NCBI GenBank assembly: GCA_938084055.1
Contig: CALKDK010000010.1
Coordinates: forward strand, 62,001 to 126,000
Length of the DNA stretch: 64,000 nucleotides
DNA from: an uncultured Luminiphilus sp.
Lineage (GTDB): Bacteria; Pseudomonadota; Gammaproteobacteria; Pseudomonadales; Halieaceae
Direction: 5' to 3'
Position numbers and translations under genes: made by a program. Position 1 is the stretch's first letter. Every line of letters starts with the position of its first letter. A model generated the notes under the pieces. It was given only the letters and a program-made list of their open reading frames with translations. It was not told the origin of the DNA and did no database searches. Below are positions 35,231 through 43,545 of the stretch, one piece after another.

Positions 35231-36192
35231 TGCAGGCCTCGCTCACTGTTGGGCAAATAAAATTTTCGGACCCATTTTCGAAATAGAACGAGGGTTTCAT
35301 CCCCCTTGCAGAAAATAGGTTGTTTGCGGTGCACCTTGTTTTTCCAGATCGGGTAGTCGTCCTGAAGGCCGTCGATGATGCCATTCATGACCTGGTCACC
35401 CGCCAGGTCGGCGATCTCCTTACGTACAGTTAACGTCCAGCGCAGCAGGGTCTCCTCGCGGTTGTAGGGCTGCGCCGAGTTGTAAACGATCATTTCCGCA
35501 CCCGGTCCATAACTCGTATGAACCGTTGCGAGACCGGGCTGGAACATTGTGGCGTGCAGTTGCCCCGGCATGCCGCTGGCATTCATATCTGCCCTGAGGT
35601 GGACGGCACCATCGTCTTCTACCGTCACAGAAGAGGGGGGCGTTTCACTCTGCTTGTGGACATACTGAAAGTGTTCGGGGTCGCAGGAATTCTCCGCGAT
35701 GTCCTGCACGTGGGTAGGCACCAGGAATTCCACCTGCCGGGGTTCGGTCCAGTTTTCATCACCGAGCTGTTCCACCCTGGGCACCTCCCATTGGGGGGCA
35801 TCTCCCGTGGGGTGAAACCACATGTAGATTTCGCCGTTGACTTCAGCGGCCGGCCAGTTGGTGACCCGAGCCCGCGACGGTATGTCCTCGCAGTAGGGTA
35901 TGTGTTCGCATGCGCCTTCACCATCGAAACGCCAGCCGTGGAAGGGGCATTGTATTGATTCCCCCACGACCCGCCCATTGATGCCCAGGTGCGCGCCCAG
36001 ATGGGGGCAGTAGGCGTCGTGAACCCGAACTGCACCTGAACGCGTTCTGTAGAGGACCAAATCCCTGTCCAGCGCTGACACGGCTTTGACTTCCCCGACC
36101 TGCAGTTCGTGACTGCGTGCCAGTGACCACCAGCCCATCGGGAAGTCGGGGGCGGTGTTCGTCTTCGAATCACAAACTGCAATCAACTCCAT
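35227..36192 (-). CDS. Neverland/KshA-like Rieske oxygenase
   Basis: 321-residue Rieske oxygenase. Ligands Cys62/His64 and Cys82/His85 (CPFHGW) hold the [2Fe-2S] cluster; Asn168, Asp171, His174 and His179 mark the mononuclear iron site. The YCPHLGAHLG and GESIQCPFHGW blocks resemble the cholesterol 7-desaturase Neverland and KshA. The ATG at 36192 has AAGGA about 8 nt upstream and is preferred over a GTG at 36210. Second gene of the operon after the amidohydrolase, coupled to the following SDR. It needs an electron-transfer partner, which is not encoded here. Confidence 0.78.
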   Translation of the reverse strand: MELIAVCDSKTNTAPDFPMGWWSLARSHELQVGEVKAVSALDRDLVLYRTRSGAVRVHDAYCPHLGAHLGINGRVVGESIQCPFHGWRFDGEGACEHIPYCEDIPSRARVTNWPAAEVNGEIYMWFHPTGDAPQWEVPRVEQLGDENWTEPRQVEFLVPTHVQDIAENSCDPEHFQYVHKQSETPPSSVTVEDDGAVHLRADMNASGMPGQLHATMFQPGLATVHTSYGPGAEMIVYNSAQPYNREETLLRWTLTVRKEIADLAGDQVMNGIIDGLQDDYPIWKNKVHRKQPIFCKGDETLVLFRKWVRKFYLPNSERGLQ

Positions 36193-36236
36193 TGTTTTTT
36201 CCTTGTGCACGTGTCCGTGGATGTAGGGCTGTTCAT

Positions 36237-37457
36237 TCAGTTGAAGATGCTGGCCTCGGGTCCAATTTCTCCGGCAATTCCACGCAGGTAAGCGTCGTCC
36301 ATGCCGTAAAATTTGGTGGCATTACCGCCGAGTATGGCTTTGCCGTCGTCTACAGGGAATCCTGAAAACGTCTCGGCGTAATAGGTGGCCGTGTTGGGCC
36401 AGGTGCCTTCAGGATGGGGGAAATCGCTGCCCCACATGATTTGCTCCAGGCCAATTTGATCTTTCAGGTCGAGGTCCCTGCGCGGCACGCAGGAGGCGCC
36501 GATGCCGCAGTTTCTGGCGAAGTATTCGCTCGGTGCCATCGACAGATGCGATCGGAAGTCGCCCAGCTTGGCCGAGAAATGCACGTCGGTGTAGTTGTGG
36601 TCGAGCAGGCGCAGCCAGGAGGGCACCATAAACAGTGTGCCGCCTTCTACGACCATGGCCTGCAGTCTGGGGAACCGCTCAAAGACGCCACCCCACAACA
36701 TAAACGTCAGGGGTCGGTACAGCCAAAACATAACTTCAGACACATAGCATCCCATAGCGCCGGGTAGGGTTTCACTCGAGTCCACCATGGGGAATTCGGC
36801 GCCAAAATACTCGTTCAGGGGTGCTGGACCAGAATGGAAGTGCACAACGATACCCAGATCTTCACACACCGCCCAGAAAGGATCATATTTGCGGTCATGG
36901 TAGGCCGCATGTTCGCCCCAGATGGTAGGTAGCATGACACCATTGAGACCGTTCTCATGGCACCAGCGAGCGGCTTCAACAGCCTGGTCAACGTCGAACA
37001 GCAGGGGTATGGATGCCACGCCAAAATGACGCTTTGGATCATTCGCGACCAGCTCGGATAGCCACCGATTATGGGCCATTGCCCCGGCCCACTGTAGTTC
37101 GGGTACCGCGTCTTTGGGTGATAGCCCCAGTCCTGCGCCGAAGGGCGGCGTGTTCTGTTCGGTGATGCCATCGGGAAAAATAATCTCAGCGGCGATACCG
37201 TCCGCGGCGAGCATCTTGCTACGCTCCCGGTAGTCCCAGGCGCCGGTCAGCGCTTCCTGAATGGGTGCACGCCAGGCATCGTTGATTTCCTTGATCAGAA
37301 ATTGTTCTTCCGCCTTGTTCATCATGTCGACCTGTATGTCGACCGCCATGTCGATGAAATCGTGGTACTTGGTTTCAACGTAGGGCTTGTACTGGGCGAT
37401 GGGTAGGCCCGCATGGCAATCGGTAGAAACAACCAGTAATCGCTCGTTCATTTGCAT
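36237..37457 (-). CDS. Amidohydrolase-2 family metal-dependent hydrolase/decarboxylase
   Basis: 406-residue TIM-barrel protein. Metal-site candidates are VSTDCHAG at the start (Asp and His of the first strand), the His pair in VVHFHSG in the middle, and the aspartate of GSDFPHPEG near 340. These match the amidohydrolase-2 group that includes aromatic decarboxylases and steroid-cluster members of unknown reaction. An AGGA sits just before the ATG at 37457. It is first in the seven-gene leftward operon, 44 nt from the Rieske gene. A C-C bond hydrolysis or decarboxylation is plausible. Confidence 0.8.
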   Translation of the reverse strand: MQMNERLLVVSTDCHAGLPIAQYKPYVETKYHDFIDMAVDIQVDMMNKAEEQFLIKEINDAWRAPIQEALTGAWDYRERSKMLAADGIAAEIIFPDGITEQNTPPFGAGLGLSPKDAVPELQWAGAMAHNRWLSELVANDPKRHFGVASIPLLFDVDQAVEAARWCHENGLNGVMLPTIWGEHAAYHDRKYDPFWAVCEDLGIVVHFHSGPAPLNEYFGAEFPMVDSSETLPGAMGCYVSEVMFWLYRPLTFMLWGGVFERFPRLQAMVVEGGTLFMVPSWLRLLDHNYTDVHFSAKLGDFRSHLSMAPSEYFARNCGIGASCVPRRDLDLKDQIGLEQIMWGSDFPHPEGTWPNTATYYAETFSGFPVDDGKAILGGNATKFYGMDDAYLRGIAGEIGPEASIFN

Positions 37458-37644
37458 ATCGTCCTGATGAGTGGTGAAGAAAACATAATGGCCTCTCGCC
37501 GGTGCAGCAACTGCGGTCGCTGTTGGTAATCAATCTGAGTCAACGGGCGGCTCCCCGTACAGCGGCTGTTGTTGGCATCGAATGCCGGGCTCTGCTTGAT
37601 TATGCCGCGCTCAGGGTGCCTTACCTCCAGATTGCTCAAGCAGA

Positions 37645-38280
37645 TCATATTTTTGCCTCCAGCGGCACTTTCTGAAGCTCAATCCCACCTACGAGCCAGT
37701 GCATCGTCTGGACAAATACAGGGGGTGGTGCTGTGCCGTCGGGTGAGCGCTCGAGGGCGTTGGCATCGGTCGTGAGTAGGGCGGCCAGGGCATCGCCTCC
37801 TCTGGCTGATTCATCGTAGCGATGGGTCTGTGTCTCCAGTTCGCCAAGTGTCAGGCTGACCACCACGTGCACCAGTGAACGGCAAACCTCTACTGCCACG
37901 CCATCGTCGAATCCAGATTCCCTGAGTGCCATCAGCAGCGGCCGCGTGAATTCGATCAGTGCGGGTCGATTTTCGGGGCTCAGGTGTCGGGACAGTTTGG
38001 GACGTTCAAGCAGCGCCAGACGCAGGGCTTGGCTCCAGCTGTGTATCGCTTCCTGCCACGAAAACTGCGGATTCAGCGCCGGACTCTTGTTAACGAAATA
38101 GTGATTCAGCAATGCCGAGATCAATTGTTCCTGGTTACCCATCTGCTGGTAGAGGGTTCGGGTTGAGCACTTCAGCCGTGTCGCAAGGCCCCGGGCCGTC
38201 AGAGAGGCGCTATCGCTGTCTTCCATCGCGTCGAGTGCCACGTTGATGATGGTTTCCGGGTCTACCAGTGGGCGGGCCAT
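37645..38280 (-). CDS. TetR-family transcriptional regulator
   Basis: 211 residues. The N-terminal helix-turn-helix spans about 25-50 (LTARGLATRLKCSTRTLYQQMGN), with the typical TLYQ recognition helix. The rest is an all-helical ligand-binding domain with no recognisable ligand motif. It lies 187 bp upstream of the amidohydrolase operon on the same strand and is divergent from the CYP125-like P450. It is a natural candidate to control both, probably relieved by a pathway intermediate or its CoA ester. A 13 bp palindrome sits in the divergent gap. Confidence 0.85.
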   Translation of the reverse strand: MARPLVDPETIINVALDAMEDSDSASLTARGLATRLKCSTRTLYQQMGNQEQLISALLNHYFVNKSPALNPQFSWQEAIHSWSQALRLALLERPKLSRHLSPENRPALIEFTRPLLMALRESGFDDGVAVEVCRSLVHVVVSLTLGELETQTHRYDESARGGDALAALLTTDANALERSPDGTAPPPVFVQTMHWLVGGIELQKVPLEAKI

Positions 38281-38355
38281 GGGATCTTAGCTCTCTCTAT
38301 GCTGCGCGACGGGCTAACTGAATCTAGTCACCATAGTAATACTGGACGTTTTAAA

Positions 38356-38368
38356 AAAACAATGTTTT
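38356..38368. promoter_or_regulatory. Candidate TetR operator between tetR and the P450 gene
   Basis: AAAACA-A-TGTTTT is a perfect 13 bp palindrome 75 bp upstream of the TetR start and about 175 bp before the P450 start. Its AAC...GTT core recalls TetR-type steroid repressors such as KstR, though with a 3 bp rather than 2 bp centre. The rest of the 261 bp gap shows no other clear signal. Confidence 0.4.
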
Positions 38369-38541
38369 CCTATGCTCGGTGTGGGTAGCAACATTCCCGC
38401 CATTCTGGTATCGCGCTGAACCTCGAAGCTCGGCATGGACCGGATTGGGGATCGCCGCCAGCATAGACTCAACAACAATTTGCGCGGGTTACCGGCCCGC
38501 AACGAAAGACACTGAACGGAAGTGTGGAGACGGAGACCGTT

Positions 38542-39819
38542 ATGGATAACAGCACTGGCAGTTGCCCTTTTACTCACCTGCTTGACCTCGACGCCTACCG
38601 GCAGGGGATGCCCTACGACACGTTGGCGGAGATCCGCAAGCAGGGCAGCTTTGTGCGGTTCGAAGACCCGGGTACGGGCAGACCCTATTGGGCTGCAGTC
38701 AGGCGCGATGCACTTGATTTCGTATCCCAGAATCCAGCGCTGTTTTCGTCTCAGATCGAAGGTCCCTTTCCCATGGAGCCCGAGTCCGAGATGCAGCGGG
38801 AAACCATGCAGGTGATGCTCGACAACAGCTTCATTGCCATGGACCCGCCGAAGCATATGGCGCACCGGCGGGTTGTAAGGGATGCCTTCACGCCCCGTGC
38901 CGTGGCCGCGATGGAGCCCTGGTTGCGGGCCCAGGCGAAGGCCATTGTTGATAGGGTGGCGGGCAAGGGCGCCTGTGAATTTGTTGAGGAGGTAGCCGCC
39001 GAGTTGCCGCTGATTGCGGTACTGGAGTTGATGGGCGTCCCCCAGGAGGACAGGAAACAATTTTTTGAATGGACCAACATCATGGCCTTCGGGGACGATC
39101 CTGATATTGCCACGGGCCCCGAGGAAGCCAACGCCGTTTCCTTTGAGGTCATTCTCTATGCCATTGAGCTGGCAAAAAAACAGCGGGAGGGTTTTACGGG
39201 GCCCGTCGTCCAGGCCCTGCTGGAGGGGGAGGTTGATGGCGAGCCCATCAGCGACGAAATGTTCGCCTGGGTCTTCATTTTGCTGATGGTAGGCGGCAAT
39301 GAGAGTACCCGGACGGCTACGGCCCACGGCATGCGCCTGTTGATGGAAAATCCCGAGCAGCTGCAGTATTTGGCCGATCATCCAGAAGATATTCCCGACG
39401 CGATCGAGGAGATGCTGCGTTACAACACGGCCTTCATCGCCATGCGCCGGACGGCGACGCAGGATATTGAATGGAACGGTTATCAATTCAAGCGCGGGGA
39501 CAAAATTGTCATGCACTACCATGCAGTGAATCATGACGAGGAGGTCTTTGGTGAGGACGCTATGCGGTTCGACATTCACCGCAAGAAGCGCATGCCTACC
39601 CTGAATCGAGAGCTGCGCTCTTTCGGCATCGGCGAGCACTTCTGTCTGGGCATGAACCTGGCGCGCCTCGAGATGCGCATTATGTTTGAGGAAATCCTGC
39701 CGCGACTGCGGGATATGCGACTTGCCGGCGAGATCACCTACATGCGCTCCTTCATGATCAGCACGATTAAATCTATGCCGGTGGTGTTTACACCGGAATC
39801 TGATGAGGCAGCGGCGTAA
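38542..39819 (+). CDS. Cytochrome P450, CYP125/CYP142/CYP124-like
   Basis: 425-residue soluble P450. I-helix VGGNEST at about 251-257, EMLR at 290-293, haem loop SFGIGEHFCLG with Cys368, followed by the NLARLEMRIMFEEILPRL helix. The C-terminal RSFMISTIKSMPVVF resembles the matching region of the actinobacterial cholesterol side-chain hydroxylases CYP125/142/124. It would oxidise a terminal methyl of a sterol side chain or a similar terpenoid. The ATG at 38542 has GGAGA at 5 nt and is preferred over a GTG at 38524. First gene of a rightward run of seven genes. Confidence 0.85.
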   Translation: MDNSTGSCPFTHLLDLDAYRQGMPYDTLAEIRKQGSFVRFEDPGTGRPYWAAVRRDALDFVSQNPALFSSQIEGPFPMEPESEMQRETMQVMLDNSFIAMDPPKHMAHRRVVRDAFTPRAVAAMEPWLRAQAKAIVDRVAGKGACEFVEEVAAELPLIAVLELMGVPQEDRKQFFEWTNIMAFGDDPDIATGPEEANAVSFEVILYAIELAKKQREGFTGPVVQALLEGEVDGEPISDEMFAWVFILLMVGGNESTRTATAHGMRLLMENPEQLQYLADHPEDIPDAIEEMLRYNTAFIAMRRTATQDIEWNGYQFKRGDKIVMHYHAVNHDEEVFGEDAMRFDIHRKKRMPTLNRELRSFGIGEHFCLGMNLARLEMRIMFEEILPRLRDMRLAGEITYMRSFMISTIKSMPVVFTPESDEAAA

Positions 39820-39861
39820 CCTACCCGGAGACAGGCAGGTGGGATAACCCGGAGGGTTGCA

Positions 39862-40632
39862 ATGGCATTTAGCGGGAAAGTGGCCGTTATCAGCGGAGGT
39901 GGGAGCGGCATGGGGCAAGCCTGGGCCCGGCGCCTCGCCGCGGCGGGTGCCTCGGTTGCTGTACTTGACCTCAACGAGGTAGGCCTTGCAGAAACCGCCG
40001 AGCTTTCGGGTGCTATCAGTCCCTTTAGGTTGGACATTACCGACGCCGATGCTGTGGCAGAAACGGTGGAAAAAATTGAGGCAGAATTGGGCCCGATTGA
40101 CCGAGTCGCCAATGCAGCAGCCATCATGCCCTTTGGCCGACTGCTCGAGGAGGACCCGGGGGTTACGAACCGGGTAATGGCCGTAAATTACGGCGGTCTG
40201 GTTAATTTGGCCACGGCAGCGCTACCGCGGATGGTGGCGCGGGGCCGCGGGGATTTCATCAGCTTTTCATCAATGACCGGCATCGTCCCAGGCCTCCTCA
40301 TGGGAGCCTATGCTTCCAGCAAGGCGGCCGTTCAGTTCTACAGCGAGATTCTCTATCACGAGAACCGCAATACCGGGATTCGTTTCTGCTGTGTTTGCCC
40401 GCCTGCGGTCAAGACGGCGCTTTGGCAACAGGCAGAGGCCACGGTGGTGCCCAAGCTCCCTGCCAAGGGAGAGACACTGTTACCGGATGATGTGATTGAT
40501 GAGATAGAGCGCTGCCTGGATAAAGGACGGCCCTTTGCCTATCCTGGCAAGCAAACCCGCCTGGGTGTCATTATGCGCAGGCTGTTCCCCGGTTTGGTGT
40601 GGCGTGTCTCCCACGATGCAGAAGGGTTTTGA
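39862..40632 (+). CDS. Short-chain dehydrogenase/reductase
   Basis: 256-residue SDR with cofactor motif GGGSGMG near 12-18, NAAAIM after strand four and FSSMTG plus YASSK as active site. The C-terminus (KQTRLGVIMRRLFPGLVWRV) is basic and hydrophobic, as in membrane-leaning SDRs of lipid metabolism. It follows the P450 by 42 nt with AGGG before the ATG, so it may oxidise the alcohol made by that P450. Substrate inferred. Confidence 0.83.
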   Translation: MAFSGKVAVISGGGSGMGQAWARRLAAAGASVAVLDLNEVGLAETAELSGAISPFRLDITDADAVAETVEKIEAELGPIDRVANAAAIMPFGRLLEEDPGVTNRVMAVNYGGLVNLATAALPRMVARGRGDFISFSSMTGIVPGLLMGAYASSKAAVQFYSEILYHENRNTGIRFCCVCPPAVKTALWQQAEATVVPKLPAKGETLLPDDVIDEIERCLDKGRPFAYPGKQTRLGVIMRRLFPGLVWRVSHDAEGF

Positions 40633-40683
40633 GCCTGCACCCCGGCAGTCCCGGTGCTGCCCCCTGCCTGGGTTCCTTTAGGG

Positions 40684-41493
40684 ATGCGCCCTGTGTCTGA
40701 TGGGCTGCCCAGACAGATTATGCTGGAAGGTGCCCATAATTTTCGCGATCTCGGTGGCTACCCTTTGGCCTGCGGCGGCGCCTTCGCAGAGGCGCTCATT
40801 TACCGATCTGACCACCTGGCGCGTCTGACCGATAGCGATCGTGAGCAACTGGTCCGCCTCGGTGTGGTCACGGTGGTTGATTTCCGGCGAGCGTCTGAGC
40901 GCGCTGAAAATCCCGATCAGCTGGCGGGTACTGGAATTGATGAGGTGTGGTTGCCGGTTGAGGCAGAAGGCGCCGACGTCATCAATATTCGCAGGGAGGT
41001 TGAGTCTGGGGCCGTTGATGCGGCGGGGGCCCGGGATTACCTGACCCAGGCCAATAGGTCTTTTGTCACCCACTTTTCGAGTGTATTCAGTGATTTTTTG
41101 CATCTGCTTCTGGAACCGGACCGACTGCCGTTGGTGTTCCATTGCTCTGCGGGTAAAGACCGAGCAGGTTTCGCTGCGGCCCTGACACTAATGGTTGCCG
41201 GGGCATCAAGGCACTCGGTGATGGCCGATTACCTTGCCACCAACCACTGCAATGCCCGGTATCGTGAGGGGCTGCTGGCCGGCCTACCTGATACGGATGA
41301 TGCCGGACCTGCGCGGCGTGCACTCGATGCCTTAATGCAGGTGGCCCCGGGCTACCTGGGCGCCGCATTCTCAGCCATGGCAGACAGCTATCGTGATGAT
41401 GCACACTATTTTTCTGAGGCGCTGGGTTTTGACGACGCCAAACGCGCCGCGCTCAAAGCGAAGTTGACTGGGGCCCGGCCGCTTGGCGACTGA
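40684..41493 (+). CDS. Tyrosine-phosphatase-family protein
   Basis: 269 residues from the ATG at 40684 (a GTG at 40654 is in frame). The N-terminal NFRDLGGY block and the P-loop HCSAGKDR (about 153-160) define the bacterial tyrosine/lipid phosphatase group (Y_phosphatase3), related to mycobacterial PtpB. Cys and Arg needed for catalysis are both present. It is third in the P450 run, 51 nt after the SDR. Why a phosphatase is here is unclear: it may dephosphorylate a lipid or small molecule, or be a regulatory passenger. Confidence 0.82.
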   Translation: MRPVSDGLPRQIMLEGAHNFRDLGGYPLACGGAFAEALIYRSDHLARLTDSDREQLVRLGVVTVVDFRRASERAENPDQLAGTGIDEVWLPVEAEGADVINIRREVESGAVDAAGARDYLTQANRSFVTHFSSVFSDFLHLLLEPDRLPLVFHCSAGKDRAGFAAALTLMVAGASRHSVMADYLATNHCNARYREGLLAGLPDTDDAGPARRALDALMQVAPGYLGAAFSAMADSYRDDAHYFSEALGFDDAKRAALKAKLTGARPLGD

Positions 41494-41731
41494 AGCGGCA
41501 GTTTTGATGCGCCTGTAGTCGAGGCTGTTTTCCTCACCCCGCGCTCATGGCAAGGCCCGCGGTCGCGCTCATCCCTGTACCCTCAGCCAACTTGGGCTGG
41601 TCGCATTGTGTTCTGCGCCTAAGACGCCCATTTGGGACCACAGCCCGTTAGGGGACATAACCTGCAAAGGGACGATAGTGCGGGGGTGCCAGCTGGCTAT
41701 ACTGGGCATTGATTGGAGATAAGGAAAAATC

Positions 41732-42973
41732 GTGGACCAGGCCATGCTTGATCGGGCGTATGAACCCCTGCAGCTGGGGCCCATCACGTTACCCAACCGC
41801 TTCATAAAGGCGGGCGCCAATGAAAATATGTCGATGGCCGGTATGCCCACCCGGGCCATGCGGATGCACCATGCCGAGTTGGCAGCGGGTGGCGTGGGTA
41901 TGACGACTATGGCCTACCTGGCTGTGGAAAAGGTGGGACGTACCTTGCCGGACCAACTGTGGCTCAATGATGCGGTGGTACCCGAGCTGCGCGTCGTTAC
42001 GGATGCGGTTCACGATGCCGGTGGCAAGATTGCAGCGCAGATAACCCATGGTGGATCTTTTGTCACCGGCATCTTTGTGCCGGGGCGCTTGCAGAGCTCT
42101 GTTTCGGGCTTCAATCCCGCGGGTTTGCTGCGCGGTAATATATTGCGCCGGGCCATGAATGAGGACGATATGGCGCGCATGGTCGAGGCCTTTGTGCGGG
42201 CAGCGGAATATTGTGTGGCAGCCGGTTTTGATGCGGTCGAGATTCACATGGGGCACGGTTACCTGCTCAACCAGTTTTTGTCCCCCATGGACAATCAGCG
42301 TGAGGATGCCTATGGCGGCAGCGCTGAAAATCGAGCCCGATTTCCCGTCCGTATCCTGGCAGCGGTCAAGGAAAAAGTGGGTGATCGCATTGCGGTACTG
42401 GCAAAAATCAACGTGTCCGATGGACGCAGTCGCGGTGCAACGGTTGAGGATGCTGTGGTAACGGCTCGTTTACTCGAGGCGGCGGGCGCGGATATGCTGG
42501 TGCTGTCGGGTGGCAGGAACGTGGAGTCCGGTTGGTTTATGTTCGGCAGCAATATGAACCTGCAGGCGATGCAGCGGGTGATCGGTAAGTGGTCCCTGAG
42601 CGGCATGGCGATTGCTGCTACCGCCAAATCAGCGCCGAGGGTAGATTTTCGCGAGCTCTATTTCTGGGAGTATTCGGCCCGGATTCGCGAGCAGGTGGCC
42701 ATTCCGCTTGCCTATCTGGGCGGGGTAAAATCCGCCGACAACGTGGCGCAATGTATGGCGGCAGGTTTTGATGCCGTGGCGCTGGCCAGGGCCTTGTTAC
42801 GTGAGCCCAACCTGCCCCAGAAATGGCGGGAAGAGCCGGGAGAACCATCACTCTGTGACAACTGCAACAGCTGTATTGCTTATATCTACCACCCGGCAGG
42901 AACCTGGTGTATTCATCGCCCGCCCAACGAGATACGAGACAATCAGTTACTCGCCTCATCGCAGGCCGACTAA
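41732..42973 (+). CDS. Old-yellow-enzyme-family reductase with iron-sulfur cysteines
   Basis: 413 residues of NADH:flavin oxidoreductase TIM barrel. The substrate-binding pair is in EIHMGHGYLLNQFLSP (His172, His175), followed by EDAYGGS. Near the C-terminus Cys375, Cys378, Cys381 and Cys393 resemble the [4Fe-4S] site of 2,4-dienoyl-CoA reductase and bile-acid enzymes BaiCD/BaiH, but the FAD/NAD domain of those enzymes is absent. It probably reduces an enone, for example in a 3-ketosteroid. GTG start with AAGGA about 6 nt upstream. The 238 bp before it may hold its own promoter (TATACT at 41698-41703). Confidence 0.8.
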   Translation: MDQAMLDRAYEPLQLGPITLPNRFIKAGANENMSMAGMPTRAMRMHHAELAAGGVGMTTMAYLAVEKVGRTLPDQLWLNDAVVPELRVVTDAVHDAGGKIAAQITHGGSFVTGIFVPGRLQSSVSGFNPAGLLRGNILRRAMNEDDMARMVEAFVRAAEYCVAAGFDAVEIHMGHGYLLNQFLSPMDNQREDAYGGSAENRARFPVRILAAVKEKVGDRIAVLAKINVSDGRSRGATVEDAVVTARLLEAAGADMLVLSGGRNVESGWFMFGSNMNLQAMQRVIGKWSLSGMAIAATAKSAPRVDFRELYFWEYSARIREQVAIPLAYLGGVKSADNVAQCMAAGFDAVALARALLREPNLPQKWREEPGEPSLCDNCNSCIAYIYHPAGTWCIHRPPNEIRDNQLLASSQAD

Positions 42974-43077
42974 GGCGTGACCAAAGCTTTGGCCACATTC
43001 TTGCTGCGCACCGCTTTCATTGACGCCCCTCCGACGGGTCGCGCGGTCAGACGCATTGCTACAGAGGGTAACCCCCG

Positions 43078-43521
43078 ATGCTGACCCTGGAATATTCCAA
43101 CGACATCAAGGCGCCCCCCGGCTCTGTGTGGGGTGTGATTGTTGATTTTCAGCACTACGGGGAGTGGAATCCATTTGTAACCCGCTGCGAATCCGAGCTG
43201 CAGCCGGGGGCATCAATCGCTATGCGGGTCAACATGGGACCCTTCAGCCTGGACCAGACCGAGCAGGTCACCCGGGTAGAACCCGAAACCCTGTTCGAAT
43301 ACCGCATGTACCCTGTGGGCTCATTACTTTACAGCCGGCGCCAGCACCGGGTAGCGGCGCTTGCCACGGGGGGTACCCGGTACACGTCTTATTTTGAGTT
43401 ACGCGGCTGGCTTTCACCGGTGGTGGCGCTCTGCATGGGGTATTTCTTGCGCCGCGGCTTCAAACAGATGACTGCGGCCATTCAACATCGTGCAGAGTTG
43501 TTGCATGCCAAGCCGGGTTGA
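43078..43521 (+). CDS. SRPBCC-fold protein
   Basis: 147-residue START-like protein with the opening SNDIKAPPGSVWGVIVDF and WNPFVTRCESEL pattern. It is a paralogue of the protein at 30233. A hydrophobic stretch (WLSPVVALCMGYFL) lies near 113-126 ahead of the C-terminal helix. A ligand-carrier or cyclase-like role is possible. It is followed after 24 nt by an SDR gene, repeating the SDR/SRPBCC pairing of 29442-30706. Confidence 0.77.
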   Translation: MLTLEYSNDIKAPPGSVWGVIVDFQHYGEWNPFVTRCESELQPGASIAMRVNMGPFSLDQTEQVTRVEPETLFEYRMYPVGSLLYSRRQHRVAALATGGTRYTSYFELRGWLSPVVALCMGYFLRRGFKQMTAAIQHRAELLHAKPG

Positions 43522-43545
43522 TGGGCGGCAGGAGGGTTTCGTGAT

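Noticed and set aside
38314-39918. 534-codon leftward frame
   Set aside because: Antisense shadow of the CYP125-like P450, whose motifs are complete on the other strand.
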